64,000 nt of DNA. Source: Apostichopus japonicus. Its lineage: Eukaryota; Echinodermata; Holothuroidea; Aspidochirotida; Stichopodidae. Shown in pieces: positions 12,334 through 24,500 of this stretch (position 1 is the stretch's first letter; each line of letters starts with the position of its first letter). The notes beneath the pieces are model-generated. The model ran no database searches. It worked only from the letters and a program-made list of their open reading frames with translations, and was not told where the DNA came from. The position numbers and the translations under genes are program-made. The stretch is taken from NCBI RefSeq assembly GCF_037975245.1, contig NC_092569.1:95001-159000 (forward strand), given 5' to 3'.

Positions 12334-12532
12334 TCAAAGTGCTTCATCCGAGTCGCCATCTTGATCTAGGTCAGACCAGGGTCTTCTCGACAACCTCTTG
12401 AATCCTCTCCTTAGCGATGAACGCAGAGGTTTGGAGTACAAGCCTGATTCCGTCAGAGGTTCGTAGACGTAAGCCCCGTCTGGATTAGTTTCCTCCGATA
12501 ATCTCCTCTCAATATTTATCGAATGATAAGCT
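12334..12532 (-). CDS. Receptor exon 9: cytoplasmic tail and stop
   Basis: 199 bases from acceptor AAATTTCAG to TGA at 12334-12336. The tail is basic with an acidic end (DLDQDGDSDEAL). It contains YHSI and YEPL, both YxxPhi sequences, plus GLYSKPL. The two YxxPhi motifs are about two dozen residues apart, too far for a classical ITAM; endocytic sorting or single phosphotyrosine docking is more likely. This is inference only. Confidence 0.85.
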
Positions 12533-15500
12533 CTGAAATTTGTAAATTAGAGGGAAGAAATCACATTGTATTGTCAAGAACCTCATTATTACGAGGTAAA
12601 TTATTATTTCCACTCTTGCATGAGGAGTTTTTATCTGCATATTCGTACTCGGGATTAGACCACAGCTTAAAGCATTTGTTATTAGGATGATGTTCCTCAC
12701 GGTGAACACTCACAACTGTCTACGTTCACGGAAATCAAGTTTCTGTCATTTTGTCACCAAAAACGAGATCCGAAAATGATAGTGAATATTGATTCATAAT
12801 AATTGCCTAATGCACGGAATGAGTGGGGTAGAGTTCAGGAGCGTGCGCAGTATTTAACCAATGGTTCTTCGTTTAGACGTTTCTTTTCTCTCCCTCCACC
12901 TCCCTCCACCTCCCTCCCTCCCCGCTCCACCTCCCTTGCCCCTCCTCCCTCCTCCCTCCCTCCCTCCTCCCTCCTCCCTCCTCCCTCCTCCCTCGCTCTC
13001 CCCACATCTCTCTCTCCCCACATCTCTCTCTCTTTAAATCATATTTCACACGTTGTAAAACAAAACCTCACTTTTACAGCTTTGTAAGGCCGATTTGGTG
13101 AGTGGGATATGTTACCTTGATTTGAGGGTACAAACAAAAAAGTAACTACCAAATGCATTCTACGTGAGGATTCACAAAAATGTAGGTGAATTGTGTACGA
13201 GCTCATGTGCCCCTACCAACTTCGCCGCCTCTGAATGGACTTACCTTCTTTTGCGACAGATGATTTTCTTTGTGATAGAAATTAGAATGGTAGACATTAA
13301 ACAGACAACGAAAATGCCAGCCACGCCCACAAGTATTGTCAGATGTTCTGGTAAACCGAATAGCCCTGTAACCGTGGTAACAATGGAGAAAAGATATCAT
13401 TAAATGATGACTTTAGGGAGAATGTTAGTGTTGATATTTCATTGTCTTTCAAACTTGATTTTTTTTAAGTCGCAAGTCCTTGTCGGTATGGTGATTTCTA
13501 CGTTAGTATCGATATTCAAGTCTATATTAAAACAAATATTAGCATTTAAGTTTATTAATTAGTATCATCTGTCACATGCTGATTAATTCTGCATTCACAT
13601 CATATGGTGATATACGGTTTGCCAAATGAGAACTTGAAACAAACATGTATACTGTGAAGAAAACTATGATGTAATTCAACAAAGAAAACGTTAATTTACC
13701 TACTTGCTGAAATTGGCTGTATTGAAAGTTTCGGCTGTTTTGATATTTCCTTAGTATTATAAGTCTAGCTTAGTATGGCCACTTACCATTCTTTGGGACT
13801 TCATCATTCTGTAAAATCTCAGTCTGTTCGTCAAAGAGTTCTGCAAAGTAAGATGACAATAGTCACTGTAGGCTTTCAAGAAACATACAAACCCAACATA
13901 CAAACATACAACATACAAACATAGAACATACAAACATACAAATATACAACATACAAACCAAACATACAAACCAAACATAAGAAACTAACGCACACATGTA
14001 TGCATGGAACAACGTACAAACAAAAGAATAAACGCTTGTAACACATGTTTATGATTTAATATTACGAACCTGTGAAGTAAGTAATGTCTCCTTCAGTTAA
14101 GAGATCGACGTCGTTGCCAGTAAAAGGACTCCGTGATTTTTCTGAGGACAAGATGGACTGTGTTTTCATATTTGTCGGTTTGGTTGTGTCCTCTGAAGGC
14201 CCTCCTGAAGGTATGACGGACCCGTCAGTTGATTGATTTCTTTCCTCTGTAATTGCAGGAACCGAAATAGTAGATGAAGAAGCGATTGTTGTTGCTAACT
14301 TCGATTTAGTTGGTGCTACCGTGGTAACAAGAACTGTAGTCGTGTGAACAACTGGTTTTGAAGTTATCACACTTGATGTGGTTAATGGTGTGATTGGTTT
14401 GGTTGTTGTTTGTGATAATATCTTGAACGTTGCTGCTGGAGTTAACTTTTGTGTTGGTCGTTTAGGTGTTGTCGATGTAGCTGTGGTCATGGTAACCGTC
14501 GTTCTTTGTGGTATCTCTGTTTTATAGTGAAGCACAAGCAATCATATAGTCAAATATTCAAATTTGTTCAAAACGTCTGTATTTATATAGCATAGCCATG
14601 ATGTAAGAAAGACAGAGTGTGAAATAAAATATCGCTGTAAGAATCCCCCCACACCTCCCACCCTCACTTTCCGACCGTAACCCCTTCCACAAAAGAGATT
14701 TGTCTTTGGCTGATCAAATACGACTAAATATAATATTCTTCGATCGTGCCCCACCCCTCCGCCTACCCCTCCGCCCACCCCTCCCAGTACCCATCGACTA
14801 ACGCCCCCCCCCCAGTCATCTTTCTTCGGTACTTACTGACACAAGTTGGTGTTGATTCATTCCAGTGGACTGCGTGACCATCGCTACGTTTGGTGATAAT
14901 ACATTGAACGACACTAGCTCCGACCATTTCATATCCAGGATCACAGTAAAACTTAACAACATCACCAAACTTGAACCACTCGCTTAAACGTATTCCGTTT
15001 GTTGGGACGCCAGGATCCTCACACTCTCCAAGATTAACTGTCAAGATAAAGGTAAATAATAACAAGGAAAATAAAGCAGATCATGATACCAGCTAAGAAA
15101 CTAAATCTTGATTGGATAGATAGAGCAAAGAAATTATTGATGACCGATTACCTCAAGGATGGAAGTCATGCACGATCTATCGACTGAGCTTTTTAAATTT
15201 ATCATTGGAACCGACCGCTGTTATCTATTTCTGTTTGGTGGCGCTATTCGCAATTCACTATCATTTGTATACCGTTTGACAGACGTTCGCACCCGATCCC
15301 CCCAATTCGGAAAGCATTCGAAAAACAAAAATAACAGAAATGAGAAAAACAATTAATTAACTTTATTTTACGTTTTGTAACGAAGAGTTCTTCGTATTAA
15401 TCTAAAAAATAATTTAACAAAGCTTTTTCAAATATTCTGTCATTGAGATAAATAATATGCTTCTTGTGATCTCTCTTTTATAGTAAAGCATATTACTACT

Positions 15501-18500
15501 GAACCAATCATAATAGTGAAATGTTTGTGTAAACGTCTGTGTTACATAGCACAGCCATGCCGGGGAAAGGGTGAATGTGAACTGAAATATCTGTAATAGC
15601 CACCCCCCTCTCCCCTCCCTCCCACTCCCCAACATGTGTACCCGTTCCTTATCGTTGCGTTTGCTCTTAGCTTTTAGACAAAACCCTGATTCCAACTTTC
15701 AGTATGCAATTCATTCTCATCAACTAAGAAACTTTGAAGTTGCCAATACATATAATGACTAAGTCTAAAACTAAATTAATGCTGTTTTTAATGATAAATG
15801 TATGATTTGAAATTTACCATCAAATACGGAGATACTGTCGTGGTCGCCCGTTCTCGTTCCTCCACAAATCTGCCGCTCATTTCCAGAACACGGTTTCTGA
15901 CAACTTGCATCGGGATATTTAGAATGACCCGTAATGACGTCACGAGAATCGCCGCAATAACACTCCCCTCCATTTTTCAGTCCTATGATAGGATGTGAGA
16001 TTTCGGAACAAAATTCTTTGCAACTTTCAATTGTCAGAGACGACGAAATAAAGTAATCCTCTTGCAGGAAAGAATGAAAAATCCCTCTTTCGTCATTGAA
16101 ACAACCGATGTAGGAAGGATCTGCAAAAAAAACATGACGTCATGGTCACGAAGAAAAGTCTTTGTTAATCAATGATTGAATAGGTATTTAGGGGCGCAAC
16201 ATGGTAAGAATAGGTTAGAAACCCATCCTACCCTTCCCCCTCAACCCCCCTCCCCCCCCCTCACACGACTCGACCTACAAGTCTTCAAAGTAATGCAAAC
16301 TAACCGACCCATATACTGTTACTCATTGTCTGTAACTTATCCCTGTGCACCCCTTCCCTTTCTTAAAATGAAACGAACTGTAGGCCTACTTTAGTTCAGA
16401 CATATTTTACTTTTATAGCAGTTGCGCAAACCTTAGTAGACTAATTACCTTAAACGAATTGGGAACGAAGTTGGTATTATCATTGCGGAGGATAAATTTG
16501 CTACTAAATGCAGTTTTTGTTTTAGAAAAAGAAACCTTCCATGAGTTCGCACGAACATTGCCCGGCTCTTGAAGAGAAAAGCGTTTCTGAATGTATTAAC
16601 ACGGTATATACTCCATAAACGGAATTGATGAACATAAAAAAATACCTTGACAAATCACCCCAACGACGTCATTACAAGGGTAAGTCGGTTGATAGTGGCA
16701 TTGACCAAGTTTCCTTTCCGCTGTAAATACAACCACAAATCAAATATCAATGCACTTGCTTTTATGTCCCATTCCTTCCCTTTCAGGTAAAATTTCCAGT
16801 TAGTAAATATAGCACGATTTAAAGGTCAAGCGACACGTAAACTTGACTTTGCATAATATTAAACTTAACAATTCTTACATTAACAAAAACCCAACACCGC
16901 GATTTTTTCCCGTCTCCAAAGGGGTAGAAATCGGTAAAAAAGTACTATTACGTAATAGATTCAGTGACGTCACGGGGGGAGCGCAGAAGAGTGCAAACTG
17001 TATATGTTCTGCGCAGTGCATTGGGTATGGAGAAATCTCAAACTTCTCGAAAATATTACCTTCTTCAGCAGTCTGTTACAAGAAAGTTAAGATTTGGATT
17101 AAGATGAAAAATCACAAATTGATACATAAGACATCGAACAAAACATCCATTGACTTCTTTTTTCATAAATTCCTTGCATTTTCTTCCTATCAAGCAACAA
17201 AAAACTCCGCAAAAATCGGCTAGATTGACTCGTTCAGGGAAAGCCGAAAACAAATGACGTCATTTGTTTACCAAGTCGAAAGTGAATGATATCGTCGCAT
17301 ACGATATTGCTACCACATACAGTTTCTATACACGCACTGCACTGTAGTACGCATATATACACAGCACAGCATAGCTTATACATATCGCGAAATGGCTGCC
17401 GCTGGCATTGACACACAGTATTTAGATAGCAACGGCGAAGAAGTAAGGGAAATGGAGGACATGGTGGACGATCGTGGGGAAGTTATTCCCTATATGTTCG
17501 AACCGGAGACCAGCGAAGAGGAAGCGGGATCGGACAGCGATGTCGAAATTGATCGTCTTGACGGAATATAACGGTAACGTTACGCCAAGCGCACTATACT
17601 TTATATAGGATAGTTGTGTCACTAGTTAGGCCTAGAACCGATAAATGTTTCCTAACTTTGCTCATACACTTAGCTAGCCAATTTGTTGATGGGGCAGCAA
17701 AATTAACATGAATGTGCGGTCGAGTAAAGTTAAGGAAGTTACTATTTCCTTAAACGTTGTGGCTATTCGCACGAACGTAATCGTGCGAATAACATTGACT
17801 ATTAGCACGCATGTAACTTGACCAATGGGCGCTCGTGGTTGATGTAACCAATGAACTGTCCTGATATGTGCTGGCCGGGAGGGATGAACAGGACATCGAT
17901 GGACGATAACACAGCAGTGCATGACAATGGAACAGGAATTTGATAACTATGGGGATTTTCAGGGTTATGTTCAAAGGATATGGATACTTTTTCTATTTTT
18001 GTAATAAAGGATTCCAAAACCGTTGAAGCAGCAAACAAGCGACTAGATGAATTAAGTTCATCATATTCCTTATGCATTTTAAGAAAGTTTTGCAACAAAT
18101 CTTTTCTGAAATATTCCAACCAAATCTTTAATTATTTCTCTGAATTTTCCCAGAATTGATCACATCTTTGATTCCTCTCATATTTTACAGATTTGGCTAT
18201 TGATTTTGAAAAAGATAACCTTTTTTTGAGAATCAGCAAATTTTCATCGACCAAAATCTTCAGGGGGGCAAGGGGGGGCAAATCGACCGTGCACACTGTG
18301 GTTGGGGCCATGGTTTACCTTCCCCGCCTACTCAGTGCTTTTCTAATCACTACATTCTAACATGCCTACTTATACCCACATACACGTTCGTGCGAATAGC
18401 AATCCTTATTGGCACGCTTTCGTGTGTAAAGTCACTGTCTATAAGCACGAGCATGTTCGTGCGAATATCGATGCTTATTGGTACGTCAACGTAACAATAA

Positions 18501-21500
18501 CGGTTGTTATTGGCACGTGCACGTGCCAATAGACACGACCTTCCTTAAAAGTTGTGGCAGCACATGCCCCAGGAACATGTCACACAGACATGTTTCATTT
18601 GGTTAGTAGATTGAAGGAGCCAATTGGAAGAGTGTACAACAAATTCAGAGGTGGCCTATTATTAATTTCCTAGCAGTTGTAGGCCTAGTGGCAAATTAGT
18701 GAAGTTACCACAAATCAGGGAAAGGGTGGGGGGGGGAGGGAGAAGGTGGCACCTCACACCAGCTTTTTGTCATTTCTGCTTGAGCTAATTTCATAACCAG
18801 ATTTTCTCAATCTAGGGAATGGATTCAGAAGTGGGAAAGAGTTGGAAACGAGGCCTGTTTTATTTTCCTTTGCAGCATTGTCCCAACAGAGGCAAGACTT
18901 CTAAGAAGAGGCTACCCCTTCCTTACTAGTGATGTTACTTGTAAGGAGCTTCAACAGTAGATTGCCCTTCAGAGGTGCCCCTTTTCTATTTTGACATGTT
19001 AGTACAGTATGCCCCAATAATTGAGGTTGGTATGAAGTCATTGAATTGGCTCTTTATTATTTGAACTGGTTTGTATTGTTTACAGGTGTCATTGTGGCCA
19101 ATGTGCTCTGATGCCTACAGCAAGGGAGTGTAGATGCTGCAGCGAAATAGATAAGGACTGTGATGGATGAAGAAGGTGCTGCATGCATCACCTTACACCC
19201 AGGTTTTGAAGCTATGTGCCTGAACCCATTGTTTCTTCAGACAGCCTACTACATGTACCGTCAACAGTATGGTGGACGTGCACAGGAAAACAGGATCCAA
19301 GAGTAAGTATAGAATACATTATTTTTGTTGTATACCTTTATTCATTGCTCTGACCTGCTGTTGAAAGATGTAACAATACAGAGGGTGTATTCATAGTTTA
19401 GTTTTGTTTCGTTGTGAAAGGAATAACATTAAGATATAGATTTGATCAAGAAAATTTCTGCACCATGTTCAAAACCTGCTTCTGATTAGGTCATTTTGAC
19501 CAAAAACTGGTGTAATGCTCTTGAGGTTAACCCTTATCATGCTGACTGACATAGTAATCATTAACACTGAGCCATGGAACCAAATGCCACAAAAAAATGT
19601 CCACCATGCTTGTGCACGATCCATTTACAAATTTTAGTCCCCGAGATGATGACAATGATCAGTTTGTATAAATGGCATAGCTAGGCTTACTTTAGGGGAG
19701 GCAGATTTAGGGGCCAAGCAAATTCTGAAAATCATATAGAAATTTATTTTAAAATTGACGTCCCCAGATGGCTACCAAGCTTTTGTGTGTCTTCATCTTT
19801 TATAGCTGGTTTTCATATGATTATTTTACAGGAAATACAGACACACAGCATACAGACAACTTGCACGGATGAGCTAGCAGTTTTTTGGGAAGGAGTTTTG
19901 TGTTGTTCTCCCATCCTATGCAGTAAGGAGGATTAGAGAAGCTTTACCATCTGAACAGTATGAAGGATTTAAATTATCAAGACTGAGAATGTGGACTGTT
20001 TATGCCAAGTCATAGTATCATTTCTGCAAAGTTTTATAGAAACAGGGTTCAGTGCTGTCTGTTTTGTGGCTGAATGGTGAACATTTTCGAATTCCAGCTT
20101 ACATTTTTCTGGTTCATGGTATTAACTACAATCTTGGATGAAATTTTACATTTTCAAGTTTGGGAAGTACATAACAGTAATAAATAATAAAAACTCAAGT
20201 TAATTTTTTGTATGTATTCTCTCTTGTAAGCAAAGCTGTCACTTCTAGTAGCCTGCCAACAAAATCTGGATGATTGAAATCTCAAATATACTAGGTTAAA
20301 ATAGAAGAATAGTTTGAATTAAGTACTCTAAACCACTATGTCAATGGGATCTGGAGAGCTTAGGCTTTCATTTTAATAAAATTGTAATGAGAATCAATCT
20401 GAAATTGTTCATTAATCCATGGAATATCAAGGTTACTTGATCATAAATGAGATAAAAAAAATCATATTTTATCCCATGCGGGGAACAAACAGCAAATTTC
20501 TGTCAATTCTTTTCGAGAAAAACAAAAAATTGGCAACATGATTGAAACACCAAAGTTGCATACAAATAGTAAGTCAGCATGAAATTTACATTTATGAAGT
20601 CTAAGCTCTCTAGAAAGGAATACTTGTCATTGGAACTTTTTTTTTAAATATGTTATCATTACTAATAGTTAGTTACAATGGAAACCAGATGTAAGTAAAA
20701 CTTGAATGTAAAACTTTAGCAACTTCCCTAAAGGCTGGTAGCGACCTGTTAATTAACACTGCTCTGCAGCTGTGCCATACACCATGTGAACAGACGATTC
20801 ACAGAGTCGATTGCTCCCCACTACAATGAAACAAAATTAGAACTTGGGAGGCCATCAACTACAGTACTTCAGCAAAGCTTTTGAAATCTGCTTCGGTGTT
20901 GTTTTATGGCATCCTCATTGTTCGGATGAACATAGGAGCTTGCAAGGGGTGGGGGCACTTTTCTGACAGGAACAGGACACTCCTCTCCCAGAGTTCCACT
21001 TCTGCAGAAGTTGTTGCAAGCAGTCAAGAAGTTCCCATACATAATCTGTAGAATAGTAAAGATATGAAGAATAATATAATAATAGTTCATAAAAACATAC
21101 CATTTAGATAGAGGCATTCCAATCACTCCATTTCGGTCAATAGGCATGGCACAGTTGTCGGTCAAGTCTTTGGATGCCCAACTAAGGCGACAGCTGAGTA
21201 CACCTCAATTCGTGTGGATACATGGGTCAGGTTTTACCTGACAACTTGTGCCTGAACAATTCCAATATATTTTTTACTGATTACAACAAAAACCCTACAC
21301 CTGTTTGTGCACCTAATATTATGGATTATGTAATCTTCAGCAGGATGTGTGGTCATTGTCTCAGTAGCTTAACCACTGTTTATGTAGTAAAGTAAACATG
21401 TGGACAGAGTAACATCCTGTCCCATCCCCTTGTAATCCATGGTAAAAGAGTGTATAAGATGCAACTTTCACCATTTGTATTCAGTAGCAGATATCCAGCC

Positions 21501-24500
21501 AAGTTAAGATATAATATACTCTGTAAAATCCAACTACTTGTTTGTGCCTTTATTTCTGGTTCACATACAGCTGTGACAACTCTACCAGATACAGTATGTA
21601 TATGCTAATTGAAGTAAAGACTGATGGCCTCACCACACATTCCAGACTGCCCCACAGTGTTGGTGTCAAAATTAATAATGATCCTCTTTCCAGAAAGTTA
21701 TGGCACCAATTGATTTTCCAGACTAATCTACTATCAATCTTGAAAATTACCTTGAAGGGTCATCTTTGTCATGTTCAGATGAGTTAACTGATGGAGTGTA
21801 GTCCGGACTACCTGGCGGTTTTTCGGTGTATCCTGATGTGGATGCCACAGCAGCAGACGGACCATCATCGCCACTGTGAGATGGCCCTGGTTGCTTTGAT
21901 GGTGTTCTTGTCTCTGTTGGTCCAGTCAGCAACTTCAATGGTGGTAGGGGGACCAGTGAACACTGGACTTCTACATGTGTTACATTCACTGAAACATTAG
22001 GGAAACAGTCCCCTTACAGCGAAGTTGCATTTCCAACCCGACCTCAAGCGGGGGAGCTCGGGTTGGGCTTATCTCGAGCTTCAGCTCTGCTTACACCACT
22101 TATCTTAACCCTATCACACGGACCAACGAACATGCGGTTTGCTCGCGGCACTAGTGTGTCAGCTATATGCAAGTGATCAACAGATCAACGTTGTTCACAG
22201 GCATGCACAGCTATAGCTACAGGCGTACATACAGTACTCGCGACATATGATCGTATGAAGTGTATTCCGTGTCTTAGTTCCCTTTAGCTGCCGGTTCGGA
22301 TTTTCGTGATTTTTATTCACCGGTTCCTGATTTTTCCGCGTCTGGCTTGCCTTTAATACATAACACCAGACGACCGCTAATTTTCATAACCGACGCTTGG
22401 AAATTTCCCAAACGTTACTACATCCAAACCTGAGAGTTTCATGTGCCCCGAATCCATAGCTGTCGCATTAGGCCTAACGCTATGTTGTAACATTGAGAAA
22501 CCGGCCTCTGAATACGGTCTATATTTTTGTTCAAATTAATGCTGCACAAGTAAATGTAATTTTTTATTATTAGAAACATCATTGGAGTTGTTTTTAGTTC
22601 CTATCATTCCTTTATATCAATCTGGAAACGTTAAACAGTAATCCTACACTAGTTACGTTGTCACTATTTACTTAGTTTGATTGGCCTAAGCTTAAATTTC
22701 TAATTGAGCTTGAATGGAGTTAATAATAGTGACGAACAAGGATGTTAAACACTAAGTTCGGCATATTTTTTATTTGTTCATAAACGGAATGTTATTGAAC
22801 ATAAGTACAAAATAACGTCGGAGTGTAAGCATTAGGTATTAAAATTAACATTTTGGTAAAGATTGAAGATGGATGATTTGTTTGAGATACTTTTTGTGAT
22901 GGAAAGTTTGGGTAACTATTCTTGGCGCTTTTCGGGCCATTAACACATCTAGTAGGTTAGGCCATTCGCTATTCATAAACACATGGTTACTTGGTACGGA
23001 CAATCGTCATCTTTTTTATCTTTGGAATTTTTTTTTTTGGAAATCCTTTTTCTTTTTCTTTTTCCGCGAAACTCCTGAGGTGGTTTAGTAGGGGCAGTGG
23101 CGTAGGAAGGTACTTTTGAGTGGGGGGGGCTGAAGACTGATGGTCGGCCTGGGGGAGGGGTCTAAGGGGAGGGGGTGTCCCCCTCCCCTTTGGAATTTTT
23201 TGCATTTCCAGGTGGCCTCAGATGCAATTTGGTGCAATATAGCACACTTCAACACCCACTCCATTTTGTAAACTTAATTTTGTATTTTCAGCTGGCCTTA
23301 GATGCAATTTGGTGCTCCAAATGAGATTTTTTTCTCATTTGGAAATGAAAAAGGGGTTTTCTGACTTGCGGAGCGGGGGGGCGGAATGATACTTCCGCCC
23401 CTCCACATTTTTCACTGGGGGGGCTGGCGCCCCCCCAGCCCCCCCGGTTCCTACGCCCTTGAGTAGGGGCCTATACATACACAAGGATACATACAAGCCT
23501 TTGCTACATGCATGAGAAGAGTTGCATTAAGTACAATGTACCAATTTTGAGGGAAGATAGGCTATTTCATTACTAGGGTTGTGCGGGATCCCGGTAGTCA
23601 AGTGAATACCGGCATCCCGATCCCGGCTTTGACTAACCCCGATCACAGTGCAATGTGTAACTACTACCGGTATTGGGAAAACAACTGGTTATTACATTCG
23701 TTTCGGTATCATTCCCGGGAATCCAGGACATAATAAAAATATCTACGTGTTACTATTTAAATTAGAGAAAAGAAAACACGTTTATTTCTGGTTCCTGTGT
23801 TCTTGTTTGAATAATATCTTATCAATTTACGCACTGGCCTAGACATATTAACGAATCAACTTTTCACGTAGTAATTTGGACCTATAGCCTACACCAAATA
23901 TCGAACGTTAGTGAACTCAGCATGTTACGAGACCTCAAAGTTATTCAGAAATTTTCGTTATTTATTCTTCCTTCAAACGATGATTGTGAAGGTTCCCATG
24001 TACAAAATCTCACCCTTATGCATTTCACCACATTTTGTGATAATAATTATAACGATTTAATAATTTTTGATCCAAAACCGAAGGGAGCATATCAAATTAA
24101 ATCCATCTTCGCACGGGACTGTATATTATTATAGCATAGGGTACGGTACTGTTACACACTGCTGTTCGGTACTTGAGAGTTGATGCTGTAATGAAATGGA
24201 TTCGTTTATTAATGCGGGGGGGGGGGGGTTCCACGATGTCATTTCTAGTTATCTTTCGCTATTTTTTTTTATTTTTAAGAACTTTTGTACGAAGATTGAT
24301 ATTGTACGTATTGAAAGTATATTTTCTGGAGTAAACAACAGCCGATTAACGATATAAATAAATCTGTACTATTCTTATATATGTAGTTTATAATCCCGTA
24401 TTTATGTAGCCCCTAAGTTACATATTGTTGTCTGAAGTTCCAAACAGGTGGGGACTTGTTGATAGTTAAAAACTTTTCATTGTGAACTTTTAAACTTAAA

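Noticed and set aside
17802-18119. 105-codon minus ORF within the 9-bp-duplication MITE
   Set aside because: No domain recognised, and it spans the inverted-repeat interior of a non-autonomous element.
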